NCBI RefSeq assembly: GCF_021129175.1
Contig: NZ_JAJOHV010000009.1
Span: 1-64,000, forward strand
Direction of reading: 5' to 3'
DNA from: Chromobacterium piscinae
Lineage (GTDB): Bacteria > Pseudomonadota > Gammaproteobacteria > Burkholderiales > Chromobacteriaceae
DNA length: 64,000 nt
Of this stretch, positions 1 through 8,615 are shown one piece after another. Made by a program: the position numbers and the translations under genes. Below the pieces are notes generated by a model. It worked only from the letters and a program-made list of their open reading frames with translations. It did not search any database and had not been told where the DNA came from. Each line of letters begins with the position of its first letter. Within the stretch, counting starts at the first letter, position 1.

Positions 1-1
1 C

Positions 2-247
2 CCGGCAGCCGCCGCCAAGGCCGACGTCGCCGCGCTGAAACAGGCGCTGGGCGGCCCGGCCAACCTCGGCAAGGTGGAGGCCATCGCCCACACCCGCCTG
101 CGCGTGGAGCTGAAGGACGCCGCCCGCTTCAACGAAGCCGCGGCCCGCGCCGCCGGCGTCTCCGCCGTCACTCAGGTGGCGCCGGGCGTGCTGCACCTGA
201 TCGTCGGCGACCAAGCCACGGCGCTGGCAGCCGCGCTGCAGGGCTGA
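2..247 (+). CDS. PTS permease, C-terminal EIIB-like domain (partial, 5' end outside window)
   Basis: The last 81 residues of a plus-strand protein run in from the left edge. They resemble the EIIB domain of the glucose/N-acetylglucosamine PTS family: an Ala-rich linker, an ALKQALGG helix and the strand HTRLRVELKD. In EIIB the strand normally reads CxTRLR, with Cys as the phosphorylated residue. Here that position is Ala (IAHTRLR), so this copy cannot be the phosphoryl carrier. Some NagE-type permeases are thought to carry an active EIIB followed by a degenerate one, and this fits such a tail. Sugar specificity cannot be judged from this fragment. A strong terminator follows directly. Confidence 0.65.
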   Translation, partial: PAAAAKADVAALKQALGGPANLGKVEAIAHTRLRVELKDAARFNEAAARAAGVSAVTQVAPGVLHLIVGDQATALAAALQG

Positions 248-270
248 CCGTTCCCCGTCATGCCGCAAAC

Positions 271-301
271 AAAAACGCCAGCGAATCTCGCTGGCGTTTT
301 T
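271..301. terminator. Bidirectional rho-independent terminator
   Basis: A perfect 14-bp stem (arms 271-284 and 288-301) with a 3-nt loop is flanked by A5 and T5. It lies between the converging PTS gene and cfa, so it can stop transcription from both sides. Confidence 0.9.
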
Positions 302-316
302 CATTTCCCCCGTCCC

Positions 317-1471
317 TCAGCGCGCCACCCTCAGCCCGCCCTCAACTCCCTCCCGGCTGAACAACACCTGCCACAACTGCAGGTCGCGCGCGCGGAAAGC
401 CCCGGCGCAGGCGTTCAGGTAATAGGTGAACATCCGATAGAAGCGGGACGGGTAATGGGCCGTCAGTTGAGGCCAAGCCTGCTGAAAGCGCTGCAGCCAG
501 GCCATCAGCGTCAGGTCGTAGTCGGCGCCGAAATTGTGCCAGTCCTCCACCAGCCAATAGCGCTCGCTGGCACCGGCGATATGCGAGACCGACGGCAGGC
601 AGCCGTTGGGAAAGATGTATTTCTCTATCCACGGGTCGATGCGCAAATCGGTCGTCTTGGCGCCTATCGTATGCAGCAGAAACAAGCCGTCCGGCGTCAG
701 ATTGCGCGCGGCGGTCTTGAAATAGGCATCGTAATTGCGCGGCCCGACATGCTCGAACATGCCCACCGAGACGATGCGGTCGGCCCTAAGCGCCAGGTGG
801 CGGTAATCCTGCAACAGGATGTCCACGTCCAACCCGGCGCAGCGCTGCAGCGCCAACTGCCGCTGCTGCTCGGAGATGGTGATGCCGGTGACCCGAACGC
901 CGTAATGGCGCGCGGCGTAAGCGGCCAAGCCGCCCCAGCCGCAACCTATGTCCAGCAAGTGCATGCCGGGTTTGAGCCCGAGCTTGTCGCAGATCAGCCT
1001 GAGCTTGGCCTCCTGCGCCTCCTCCAGCGTGGCGGCATCCTTCCAGTAGCCGCAAGAATACTGCATGTTCGGGTCCAGCATCGCGGCGAACAGATCGTTG
1101 CCCAAGTCGTAATGGTGTTCGCCCACCTTGCGGGCCCGCCGCAAGGACTGGTAATTGACCAGCCTGGCCGCCATCAGGTACAACGTGTCGCGCCAGCGCC
1201 GCGGCAGCCTATGCTCCAGGCCGGCGCGCATCACCCGCTGGAAGAAGGCATCCAACCGCTCGCACTCCCACCAGCCGTCCATATAGCTTTCGCCCAGGCC
1301 CAAGGAGCCCTGCCGCAACACGCGGCGGTAGAACTGCGGATTTTTCACTTGAATGTCGAACGGACGGCTGCCGTTGACGGCGACGCCGGCGGCGGCCAGC
1401 ATTTCCTCAATGATGGCGCGCCCCGGCAGGCGGGCGTTTCCGCTCTCATTTTCCAGACACGATGAATTCAT
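317..1471 (-). CDS. cfa: Cyclopropane-fatty-acyl-phospholipid synthase
   Basis: This 384-residue enzyme transfers a methylene group from S-adenosylmethionine to the cis double bond of membrane phospholipid acyl chains, a stationary-phase and acid-stress adaptation. It shows the SAM-binding motif LDIGCGWGG in mid-protein, the motif VGMFEHVG, and the family segment HYDLGNDLF before them. The length matches the E. coli enzyme. I chose the ATG at 1471 because GGGGGGAT sits just upstream; an in-frame start at 1501 has no such site. It stands alone, with a terminator behind it. The gene depends on SAM, which is made by metK further along this window. Confidence 0.95.
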   Translation of the reverse strand: MNSSCLENESGNARLPGRAIIEEMLAAAGVAVNGSRPFDIQVKNPQFYRRVLRQGSLGLGESYMDGWWECERLDAFFQRVMRAGLEHRLPRRWRDTLYLMAARLVNYQSLRRARKVGEHHYDLGNDLFAAMLDPNMQYSCGYWKDAATLEEAQEAKLRLICDKLGLKPGMHLLDIGCGWGGLAAYAARHYGVRVTGITISEQQRQLALQRCAGLDVDILLQDYRHLALRADRIVSVGMFEHVGPRNYDAYFKTAARNLTPDGLFLLHTIGAKTTDLRIDPWIEKYIFPNGCLPSVSHIAGASERYWLVEDWHNFGADYDLTLMAWLQRFQQAWPQLTAHYPSRFYRMFTYYLNACAGAFRARDLQLWQVLFSREGVEGGLRVAR

Positions 1472-1611
1472 GGCGATCCCCCCGGCATGGCCACTCAGCA
1501 CAACGAACTCGATCGACGATAAGAAACAAGGACTGGCGTTTTACCTAGCTTAACGCGCTCCCGCCCCGCTTGGCCAGCGGGGAGAAATCCAGTCTGCGAA
1601 CGCGCCATCGG

Positions 1612-2409
1612 CTACAGTGTGAACAGTTCCCGCAAGTGCAGCGCCACGCCCGACTCCGCATGGCTGCCGATGCGCCGGGCCTGCGGCAGCATGTCGCTGA
1701 GCCGCGGATGCGCGTTGCCCATCATCCGCGGATGGCCTGCCGCCCGCAGCAGCTCGATATCGTTCTGGCCGTCGCCGAAAGCGAGGCACGCATCCGCCGG
1801 AATGCCCAGCTGTTCCAGCACCAGTTCCAGCGCATGGCCCTTTGACACGCCGGCCGCCATCACCTCCAGGCAATGCTCCAGCGAGAACGTGATATAGAGC
1901 CTGTCGCCGAAACGCTCTCGCAGCCTGCGTTCCACGTCCAGCAAATGCTCGTGCGGCGCGATGTACAGCACCTTGCCCACGCCCGCGCCGTCATGGCGGG
2001 CCAGATCGCACACCCGATACGCGGTGCCGGAATCCTTGTGCATGTCCAGCAGTTCCTGGCAGGGTTCGCTGATCAGCCACTCATTGTCTAGGTAGAAATT
2101 GACGATGGCGCCGTCGGCGAACTCCGGCTGGGAAATGACGCGGACCAGCTCCGCGTCGATATTCCGTCGATAGATCAAGGCATCATCAGGATCATGCACC
2201 CGCGCGCCGTTGGAAGTGATCAAATAGGCGCGCACGCCCAGCGCCTGGCGGATGCCCCTGACGTCCAGGTAATGGCGGCCGGTGGCGAGCGCGAACCGCA
2301 CGCCGCGCTGTTCCAGGCATTGCAAAGTCGAGGCGGTCAACGGGGTCACGGCGTGATGCTGGTCCAACAAGGTGCCGTCCAGATCGGAGGCGATGAAACG
2401 GTAAGGCAT
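1612..2409 (-). CDS. Cof-type HAD-superfamily phosphatase
   Basis: This 265-residue cytosolic phosphohydrolase belongs to the HAD-IIB (Cof/YidA) family, which acts on sugar phosphates and related small phosphoesters. HAD motif I is FIASDLDGTLLD at the N-terminus, motif II is ITSNGA, the conserved Lys is in GVSKGHAL, and motif IV is AFGDGQNDIELL. The cap domain between motifs II and III is typical of class IIB. The start at 2409 follows a GGAG site 5-6 nt upstream; the reading frame stays open for another 380 nt, but that part looks non-coding. The real substrate cannot be told. It is divergent from the MFS gene. Confidence 0.88.
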   Translation of the reverse strand: MPYRFIASDLDGTLLDQHHAVTPLTASTLQCLEQRGVRFALATGRHYLDVRGIRQALGVRAYLITSNGARVHDPDDALIYRRNIDAELVRVISQPEFADGAIVNFYLDNEWLISEPCQELLDMHKDSGTAYRVCDLARHDGAGVGKVLYIAPHEHLLDVERRLRERFGDRLYITFSLEHCLEVMAAGVSKGHALELVLEQLGIPADACLAFGDGQNDIELLRAAGHPRMMGNAHPRLSDMLPQARRIGSHAESGVALHLRELFTL

Positions 2410-2562
2410 GTGAGCTCCGGCGCAATACAAGCTGTCGATTATACGCCGTCGAACCAAGGCCTCCGCCGACCGTCCTGAAATTGACAAAGACATATGGCCT
2501 GGATAACTTGGCCTATCCGCATGATACCCCGCTACGCGCGGAAAACCGCAAGGAGAGCCCCC

Positions 2563-3762
2563 ATGGCCAATCGATACGGCCAATTGTTCCGCACGCCGGG
2601 CGTTACGGCGCTGGCGCTGGCCGGCTGGGTGGCGCGCCTGCCCAGCACCATGGTGGGGGTCGGCATCATCACCATGCTGTCGCAGACCCGGGACAGCTAC
2701 AGCCTCGCCGGGTCGGTGGCCGCCACCTTGATGCTGGCCACAGCCCTGCTCACGCCGCAGGTGTCGCGGCTGGCCGACCGCTATGGCCAAAGCCGGGTGC
2801 TGCCACCGGCCACCGGCATCGGCGCCCTCTCCCTTCTAGCGCTAGTCCTGTGCAGCCGCCTGGACGCGCCGCATTGGACGCTGTACCTGTGCGCGGCGCC
2901 TGCGGGCTGCCTGCCCAGCATCCCTGCGATGACACGGGCGCGCTGGGCGAAGTTGCTGGAGGGCCAGACGCTGCTGCCGACGGCGTTCGCGCTGGACAGC
3001 GTACTGAGCGAGATTTCCTTCGTCATGGGCCCGCCGCTGTCGATAGGCCTGTGCATGGCCTGGTTTCCCGAAGCCGGCCCGCTGACGGCCGCTCTGCTGA
3101 TCCTGTTCAGCGTTTCCGCGCTGCTGCGCCAGAAATCCACCGAACCGCCGGCACACCCCGCCGCACCGGGCAGCGGCCGCTCCGCGCTCTTCCTGCGCCC
3201 GGTGCCGGTTCTCGCCCTGTTGATGGGCACGCTGGGCGCCATCGCCGGCATCATCGATGTCGCGGCCGTGGCGTTCGCCAAGGCGCAAGGCTCGCCGGCC
3301 GCCGCCGGCTGGGTGCTGGCGCTGTACGCGCTGGGCTCCGGTATGGGCGGGCTGGCCTTCGGCGCGCTCAAACCGGCGCTGCCGCTGGGCAGGCTGTTGC
3401 TGTGCTGCTGCGCGGCCACGGCGGCCAGCTCCGTCTTCATCGCGCTGGCGCCGAATGTTTTCTGGCTGGCTGCGGTGATGCTGCTGTCCGGGCTGTCTTT
3501 CGCGCCGACGCTGATCGTGGCGATGGAAATGGTGGAAAAAGCGGTGCCGCGCGCGCGGCTGACCGAGAGCCTGACCTGGCTGGTCACCGGCATTCTGCTG
3601 GGCGTGGCCGGCGGCGCTTCCTTGTGCGGTCTGGCTATCGACGCCTACGGCGCCCGCGCCGGGCTGAACCTGACGCTGGCGGCTGGCGCCTGCGCGCTGC
3701 TGATCGCCGCCGCCCTGCCCCGCGCGCCCTCGCCCAAAAGCGTCGTGGAGGACGCCTGCTGA
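2563..3762 (+). CDS. MFS transporter
   Basis: A 399-residue polytopic inner-membrane protein with about 12 hydrophobic segments in two halves and a charged central loop near residues 190-205. After helix 2 it has the MFS loop motif RLADRYGQSR, a variant of GxLaDrxGrr. The ATG at 2563 has AAGGAG 8 nt upstream; the open frame extends 23 codons further but without a good site. It resembles drug- or metabolite-efflux MFS members, but no substrate can be named. It is followed by a terminator and the tRNA-Phe pair. Confidence 0.85.
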   Translation: MANRYGQLFRTPGVTALALAGWVARLPSTMVGVGIITMLSQTRDSYSLAGSVAATLMLATALLTPQVSRLADRYGQSRVLPPATGIGALSLLALVLCSRLDAPHWTLYLCAAPAGCLPSIPAMTRARWAKLLEGQTLLPTAFALDSVLSEISFVMGPPLSIGLCMAWFPEAGPLTAALLILFSVSALLRQKSTEPPAHPAAPGSGRSALFLRPVPVLALLMGTLGAIAGIIDVAAVAFAKAQGSPAAAGWVLALYALGSGMGGLAFGALKPALPLGRLLLCCCAATAASSVFIALAPNVFWLAAVMLLSGLSFAPTLIVAMEMVEKAVPRARLTESLTWLVTGILLGVAGGASLCGLAIDAYGARAGLNLTLAAGACALLIAAALPRAPSPKSVVEDAC

Positions 3763-3792
3763 GGCTGCCAGGCGCCATCCGGGCGCCCAATG

Positions 3793-3825
3793 CAAAAAGC
3801 CGAATCCTTACGGATTCGGCTTTTT
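3793..3825. terminator. Rho-independent terminator, MFS gene and tRNA-Phe operon
   Basis: The stem AAAAAGCCGAATCC pairs with GGATTCGGCTTTTT around a short loop, with T runs on both strands. It lies between the plus-strand MFS gene and the minus-strand tRNA pair, so it probably serves both. Confidence 0.88.
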
Positions 3826-3830
3826 CAATC

Positions 3831-3906
3831 TGGTGGCCAGTCGCGGAATCGAACCACGGACACGCGGATTTTCAATCCGCTGCTCTACCAACTGAGCTAA
3901 CTGGCC
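3831..3906 (-). tRNA. tRNA-Phe (GAA), copy 2
   Basis: A 76-nt cloverleaf on the minus strand begins GGCCAGTTAGCTCAG, has anticodon loop TTGAAAA (anticodon GAA) and TTCGATTC in the T arm, and ends with an encoded CCA. It is identical to the copy at 3913-3988 and lies 6 nt downstream of it, so both are likely cut from one precursor. Confidence 0.96.
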
Positions 3907-3912
3907 TTGCTG

Positions 3913-3988
3913 TGGTGGCCAGTCGCGGAATCGAACCACGGACACGCGGATTTTCAATCCGCTGCTCTACCAACTGAGCTAACTGGCC
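3913..3988 (-). tRNA. tRNA-Phe (GAA), copy 1
   Basis: A 76-nt cloverleaf identical to the one at 3831-3906, with anticodon GAA and encoded CCA. It is the promoter-proximal copy of the tandem pair; a stable-RNA-like promoter lies about 40 nt upstream. Confidence 0.96.
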
Positions 3989-4027
3989 ACTTTTACCTTC
4001 AGCGCTACCGCGCCGTCAGAGCCACGC

Positions 4028-4056
4028 ATTTAATCAGAGGACGCCATTCGCGTCAA
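4028..4056 (-). promoter_or_regulatory. Probable sigma-70 promoter of the tRNA-Phe pair
   Basis: On the minus strand a TTGACG -35 box (4051-4056) is 17 nt from a TTAAAT -10 box (4028-4033). It is followed by a GC-rich stretch, as in stable-RNA promoters. The predicted start is about 33 nt before the first tRNA. Confidence 0.6.
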
Positions 4057-4103
4057 GGAATAATTGCAAAAAAACAGCCTGCTGCTGCTCTGCGAAAACA
4101 AGC

Positions 4104-4130
4104 GGCCCGGCTGCTCTACGCGGCCGGGCC
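4104..4130 (-). terminator. Terminator-like hairpin after maiA
   Basis: GGCCCGGC (4104-4111) pairs with GCCGGGCC (4123-4130), followed on the minus strand by GCTTGTTTT. It lies 14 nt behind the maiA stop codon and separates the tyrosine operon from the tRNA promoter. Confidence 0.6.
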
Positions 4131-4144
4131 TTCAGATCAAAGAC

Positions 4145-4789
4145 TTACATCGCGTCCGGCTGGCGGGACGGATGCGCTTCGGCGAACGCCTGCAAATGCT
4201 CCAACTCGTCGGCGACGCGAACGATGTTCGGATACGGCGCCAGATCCACGCCGAAACGACGGGCGCTGAACACCTGCGGCAACAGGCAGACATCGGCCAG
4301 CGTCGGCTCATCGCCTGCCGCATAGCGGCTCGGCGACTCGGCCAGCTGCTTTTCCAGCGCGTCGAAGCCGGTGCGGATCCAATGGCGTATCCACTCGGCC
4401 TTGCCTTCCTCGTCCTTGCCGTACTCAGTCTGCAAATACTTGCCGACCCGGGTGTTCTGCAAAGGATGGATGTCGGCGGCGATGGCCAGCGCCAGCGAGC
4501 GTACCCGTGCTCGCGCCGCCGGCTCGGCCGGCAACAGCCGCGGCGTGTCCGGGTAAGCCTCGTCCAGGTATTCGCAGATAGCCAGCGACTGCGCGATCCT
4601 GACGCCGCCGTCATCCAACAGCGGCACCAGGCCATGCGGGTTGATCGCCAGGTACTCGGCGCTGCGCTGCTCGCCCTTCAGCAAATTGATCGGCTGATAG
4701 CGGTAATCCAGCGCCTTCAGGTTCAGCGCGATGCGCACCCGGTAGGCGGCGCTGGAACGGAAATAACCGTACAACACGCGATCAGTCAT
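4145..4789 (-). CDS. maiA: Maleylacetoacetate isomerase (zeta-class GST)
   Basis: This 214-residue glutathione-dependent enzyme isomerises maleylacetoacetate to fumarylacetoacetate in tyrosine breakdown. The N-terminal thioredoxin-like domain has SSAAYRVRIALNLK, the zeta-class glutathione-activation segment, and HGLVPLLDD and QSLAICEYLDE for glutathione binding. The C-terminal helical domain ends with GDEPTLADVCLLPQ. Length is normal. Its start overlaps the end of fahA by 8 nt, so the two are translationally coupled. It is the last gene of the homogentisate operon. Confidence 0.95.
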   Translation of the reverse strand: MTDRVLYGYFRSSAAYRVRIALNLKALDYRYQPINLLKGEQRSAEYLAINPHGLVPLLDDGGVRIAQSLAICEYLDEAYPDTPRLLPAEPAARARVRSLALAIAADIHPLQNTRVGKYLQTEYGKDEEGKAEWIRHWIRTGFDALEKQLAESPSRYAAGDEPTLADVCLLPQVFSARRFGVDLAPYPNIVRVADELEHLQAFAEAHPSRQPDAM

Positions 4790-5759
4790 GTTTCACCACG
4801 GTCTGTTCGATCACCCCGAAGATGCTGTCGCCTGCGGCGTTCCTCATCTCGATTCGCACGGTGTCGCCCACCTTCATGAACGGAGTCTTGGGCGCGCCCT
4901 GCTCTATGGTCTCTATCATCCGCTGCTCGGCCAGGCAGCAAGAGCCGACCGAGCGGTCCTTGTTGGAGATGGTGCCGGAGCCGACGATGGAGCCGGCGAC
5001 CAGCTCGCGGGTCTTGGACACGTGGGCAACCAGCTGCGGGAAGCTGAACTGCATCTCGACCCCGCAATCGGGTTTGCCGTAGAAGGCGCCGTTGTAGTCG
5101 ACCAACAGCGGCAGATGCACCTTGCCGCCGTCCCAGGCGTCGCCCAGCTCGTCCGGCGTGACGGCGACCGGCGAGAAGGCGGTGGCCGGCTTGCTCTGGA
5201 AGAAACCGAAGCCCTTGGCCAATTCCGGCGGAATCAGACCGCGCAAGGTCACGTCGTTGACCAGCATCAGCAGGCGGATGTGCTTGGCGTCGGCCGGCGC
5301 GCCCAGCGGCACGTCGCCGGTGACCACCGCCACCTCGCCTTCGAAATCCAGGCCCCAGGCCTCGTCGCGCAGCGGGATGTCGGCCGTCGGCGCCAGGAAG
5401 GCGTCGGAGCCGCCCTGGTACATCAGCGGGTCGGTGTAGAAGCTTTCCGGCACCTCCGCCCCGCGCGCCTTGCGCACCAGCTCGACGTGGTTCAGGTAGG
5501 CGCTGCCGTCGGCCCACTGGTAGGCGCGCGGCAGCGGACTCAGGCAGCGCTTGGCATCGAAGGCGACTTCGTCCGGCACCCTGCCCTGGTTCAGCGCGGC
5601 GTAGACTTCCTTCAGGCGCGGCTCGGCCTGCGCCCAGTTGTCCAGCGCGCCCTGCAGCGTGGCGGCGATGGCGGGCACCGCCACGGCGCGGGTCAGGTCG
5701 CGGCTGACGACCATCAGCTGGCCGTCGCGAGTGTGGTTGTGATAAGTGGCTAATTTCAT
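4782..5759 (-). CDS. fahA: Fumarylacetoacetate hydrolase
   Basis: A 325-residue enzyme of the FAH superfamily, which splits fumarylacetoacetate into fumarate and acetoacetate, the last step of tyrosine catabolism. The C-terminal catalytic domain contains the acidic metal ligands in WGLDFEGEVAVV and the later segments LVNDVTLRGL, GFGFFQSKPATAFSPVAV and GSGTISNKD. It matches the shorter bacterial FAH type rather than the 420-residue animal form. It lies 175 nt after hmgA and overlaps maiA. Confidence 0.93.
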   Translation of the reverse strand: MKLATYHNHTRDGQLMVVSRDLTRAVAVPAIAATLQGALDNWAQAEPRLKEVYAALNQGRVPDEVAFDAKRCLSPLPRAYQWADGSAYLNHVELVRKARGAEVPESFYTDPLMYQGGSDAFLAPTADIPLRDEAWGLDFEGEVAVVTGDVPLGAPADAKHIRLLMLVNDVTLRGLIPPELAKGFGFFQSKPATAFSPVAVTPDELGDAWDGGKVHLPLLVDYNGAFYGKPDCGVEMQFSFPQLVAHVSKTRELVAGSIVGSGTISNKDRSVGSCCLAEQRMIETIEQGAPKTPFMKVGDTVRIEMRNAAGDSIFGVIEQTVVKHD

Positions 5760-5873
5760 CTTGATGTTCTTTCTGCTAGCGGCCGCTGCGGGCCGTCCCT
5801 CTATGTCAATTCTTCAGCCTGGCCTGAACGCGATTGCGTCGCGAGCGGGCCGAGGTCGGCGGGAGAAGCGCAG

Positions 5874-5890
5874 CGGTACAAATCGTACCG
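5874..5890. repeat. Inverted repeat between hmgA and fahA
   Basis: CGGTAC (5874-5879) and GTACCG (5885-5890) form a perfect 6-bp inverted repeat with a 5-nt centre, in the 175-nt gap between hmgA and fahA. It could be an operator or a small hairpin; no clear promoter is beside it. Nothing else is seen in this gap. Confidence 0.35.
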
Positions 5891-5934
5891 CGAGCATCGC
5901 AGCGCCGAGATCGGCTCGCGCAGCAGCAATGGCG

Positions 5935-7068
5935 TCAGGCCTGTTTGGGTTTCCAGCTGTCGACGTAGCCCTGCCACTCGACGCTGGCCAGTCCCGGCCC
6001 CTGCTCCAGCGCGTCGCGGGCGTCTATCATCACCGCCACTTCGTCGGTGAACTTCTTCGGATCGGTCATCGCCTTGGCGAAGGCCTTCGGGTGCGGACCG
6101 TGGGTGAAGCCGGCCGGGTGGAAGGTCAGCATGCCGGGCTTGATGTTGTCCCGGCTGAAGAAGTCGCCGGCGTGGTAGAAGATCACTTCGTCGTAATCGT
6201 CGTTGTTGTGGTAGAACGGCACCTTCAGCGCGCCCGGATCGGACTCGATCGGCCGCGGCACGAAGGTGCAGATCACGAAGCCGTCGGCGACGAAGGTGGT
6301 GTGCGCCGACGGCGGCAGATGGTAGCGGTGGCTCATCAGCGGGCGGATGTCGCGCCAGTTGACCCGCGCCACCGACAGATTGCCGTGCCAGCCGATGGCG
6401 TCCAGCGGGTTGTATGGGTAGGTGACGGTAGACAACGCGCCGCGGCGCTTGATCACCACCTGCCATTCGTCCTCGGTCTGCTGCGCGCGGAAGGCGTCGT
6501 CTATCGCCGGCACGTCCAGCACCGCCTCGTCGAAAATCGCGTGCGGGCCGACCAGGCCTTTTTCCGGCAGCTGGTAGGCGCCGTTGCTGGTCTCGATCAT
6601 CAACATGGTGGTCGGGCTGGCCGGCTCGATGCGCCAACTGGTGGAGCGCGGCACCAGGATGTAGTCGCCGTCGCGGTAGCTCAGGTGGCCGTAGTCGCAG
6701 AACAGCTCGCCGCTGCCGGCGTGGATGAACAACAGGTCGTCGCCGTCGGCGTTGCGGAACAGCTGGGTCATCGCCTTGTCGCAGCGCCAGATGCGCAGCT
6801 TGCACTGGGCGTTGTGCAACACCAGCGGCGCGTCCCAGGGCGCCGGCGTGCCGTGCGGCAGCTCGTTCAAGTCGAAAGCGCGCGGGCGCAGCGGGCCTTC
6901 CCAGGCGCTCCAGCCGGTCGGCGGGTGTTTGTGGTGCAGGTGGGTGGCCGGGCCGAAGAAGCCGCTGCGGCCCACTTCGCGCTCGTAGATGGCCTCGGCC
7001 GGGAAATCGGCGTGGGCCTGCCGCGAGATGGTGCCTTCGCGGTGCGGGTAACTGATCCATTTACGCAT
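5935..7068 (-). CDS. hmgA: Homogentisate 1,2-dioxygenase
   Basis: This 377-residue iron enzyme opens the homogentisate ring to maleylacetoacetate. The HGO signature regions are visible: GFFGPATHLHHKHPP near the N-terminus, GSGELFCDYGHLSYRDGDYI in mid-protein, FYHNNDDYDEVIFYH in the second half, and FTHGPHPKAF. The last two hold the likely His and Glu iron ligands. It is shorter than the roughly 430-450-residue form of many bacteria and animals, mostly at the N-terminus. I chose the ATG at 7068 (MRKWISYP) because the 41 residues before it look non-coding. It sits between hppD and fahA in the same pathway. Confidence 0.93.
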   Translation of the reverse strand: MRKWISYPHREGTISRQAHADFPAEAIYEREVGRSGFFGPATHLHHKHPPTGWSAWEGPLRPRAFDLNELPHGTPAPWDAPLVLHNAQCKLRIWRCDKAMTQLFRNADGDDLLFIHAGSGELFCDYGHLSYRDGDYILVPRSTSWRIEPASPTTMLMIETSNGAYQLPEKGLVGPHAIFDEAVLDVPAIDDAFRAQQTEDEWQVVIKRRGALSTVTYPYNPLDAIGWHGNLSVARVNWRDIRPLMSHRYHLPPSAHTTFVADGFVICTFVPRPIESDPGALKVPFYHNNDDYDEVIFYHAGDFFSRDNIKPGMLTFHPAGFTHGPHPKAFAKAMTDPKKFTDEVAVMIDARDALEQGPGLASVEWQGYVDSWKPKQA

Positions 7069-7187
7069 TTTGAATGTCCTGTCGGCGCGGCCGGCGGCGC
7101 ACAGACCGCGCCCTTGCATGATGTACGCACGGCAAAACGCCGCGACGTCCGTCCGGAGTCCGGAACAGCCGCCGCGGCGGGAATGGA

Positions 7188-8264
7188 TCAATCGGCCTTC
7201 AGCACGCCGCGGCGGATCTGGTCTTCCTCGATGGACTCGAACAAGGCCTTGAAGTTGCCTTCGCCGAAACCTTCGTTGCCCTTGCGCTGGATGATCTCGA
7301 AGAAGATCGGGCCGATCACGGTCTCGGTGAAGATCTGCAGCAGGATGCCTTCCACCGGCGCGCCATCGATCAGGATGCTGTTCTTGTGCAGGCGGGCGAC
7401 ATCCTCGCCGTGGTCCGGCACACGGCTGTTCACCTTCTCGTAATAGGTGTCCGGCGTATCCAGGAATCGGGTGCCGCGGGCCTTCAGCGTCTCCACGGTG
7501 GCGTAGATGTCAGCGGTGGTCAGCGCGATGTGCTGGATGCCCTCGCCGTTGTACTGCCGCAGGAATTCCTCGATCTGGCTCTTGTCGTCGGACGACTCGT
7601 TGATCGGGATGCGGATCTTGCCGCAGGGGCTGGTCATCGCCTTGGACACCAGGCCGGTCAGCTTGCCTTCGATGTCGAAGTAGCGGATCTCGCGGAAGTT
7701 GGCGATGCCGGTGTAGAAATCGGCCCAGGTGGCCATATTGCCGCGCGCCACATTGTGGGTCAGGTGGTCGATCTCGGTCAGGCCGACGCCGTACGGATGC
7801 TGGTCCACGCCGTCCAGCGGCACGAAGTCGATCTCGTAGATGTCCTTGTCCTTGCCGTAGCGGTCGACGAAGTACAGCGCCGAGCCGCCGATGCCTTCCA
7901 CCGCCGGGATATTCAGTTCCATCGCGCCCACCGGGCGCTGGTACGGCTTGGCGCCGTGCGACAGCGCGTACTCGTACGCCTTGGCGGCATCCTTGACGCG
8001 CCAGGCCATCGCACAAGCCGACGGGCCGTGCGCCTTGGCGAATTCGCTGGCCGGCTGGCTGCGTTCGGCGTTCAGGATGAAATTGATGTCGCCCTGGCGG
8101 TACAGACGCACGTCCTTGCTGCGGTGGCGGGCCACTTCGGTGAAGCCAAGCGACAGGAACAGCTGGTTCAGCTTCTCCACGCCCTCGGCGTTGGGAGCGG
8201 TGTATTCGACGAATTCGAAACCGTCGGTGGCGAGCGGATTTTGCAGCATGGCTTCCATTTTCAT
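7188..8264 (-). CDS. hppD: 4-hydroxyphenylpyruvate dioxygenase
   Basis: This 358-residue Fe(II) enzyme turns 4-hydroxyphenylpyruvate into homogentisate. It has two vicinal-oxygen-chelate domains. The iron ligands are visible as His in DHLTHNV, His in GIQHIALTT and Glu in FFEIIQRKG, and the C-terminus has the hallmark GNFKALFESIEEDQIRRGVL. AGGAG lies 6 nt before the ATG. It is the first gene of the hppD-hmgA-fahA-maiA set and is divergent from an Lrp-type regulator, which probably controls it. Confidence 0.97.
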   Translation of the reverse strand: MKMEAMLQNPLATDGFEFVEYTAPNAEGVEKLNQLFLSLGFTEVARHRSKDVRLYRQGDINFILNAERSQPASEFAKAHGPSACAMAWRVKDAAKAYEYALSHGAKPYQRPVGAMELNIPAVEGIGGSALYFVDRYGKDKDIYEIDFVPLDGVDQHPYGVGLTEIDHLTHNVARGNMATWADFYTGIANFREIRYFDIEGKLTGLVSKAMTSPCGKIRIPINESSDDKSQIEEFLRQYNGEGIQHIALTTADIYATVETLKARGTRFLDTPDTYYEKVNSRVPDHGEDVARLHKNSILIDGAPVEGILLQIFTETVIGPIFFEIIQRKGNEGFGEGNFKALFESIEEDQIRRGVLKAD

Positions 8265-8615
8265 CTGTTTCTCCTCTGTTTATAGCCCCATACCTGTCAA
8301 TGGCGGCATGGACTATCAATTTTCGTTCAGACTTTTGTAAACGTGCGCGGACGGTCCGCGTTATGTAAGCTGACCGCATGCCTATCCGCAGGGCGGAGGA
8401 AGCGGTTCGACGGGGCGGGAGGAAGCAGAGACAAGGGGAAGCGGAACGCGCGATGGGACACGCGCGCCGACGCCGGCCGCCAAAAACGGCACGGCTTGGC
8501 TCTCCTCCGAACGAATCGTTGTCTGCTGTCACACACCATCGACATGCATCGGCAGTCTTGCGCCGCCGTTTGCGATTTAGGCTTTTTATTCTATGGAAAG
8601 CGGACGGCAATTATC
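8265..8615. other. Intergenic regulatory region between hppD and the Lrp-type gene
   Basis: About 420 nt separate the two divergent genes in all. The half near hppD is GC-rich and I see no convincing -35/-10 pair for hppD in it. The half near the regulator is AT-richer. The short open frames here overlap each other on both strands and have no ribosome sites or recognisable products. Lrp-family operators are poorly conserved, so a binding site could be here without being visible. Confidence 0.5.

Noticed and set aside
2410-2790. N-terminal extension of the HAD phosphatase
   Set aside because: The extension overlaps the divergent MFS gene and looks non-coding; a good ribosome site sits before the ATG at 2409.
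2481-3977. Long frame running through the MFS gene into tRNA-Phe
   Set aside because: It is out of frame with the MFS protein and would translate a tRNA gene.
3831-3988. tRNA-Phe pair as an integration site of a mobile element
   Set aside because: The second copy is a complete tRNA with encoded CCA, and there is no integrase gene or displaced 3' fragment nearby.
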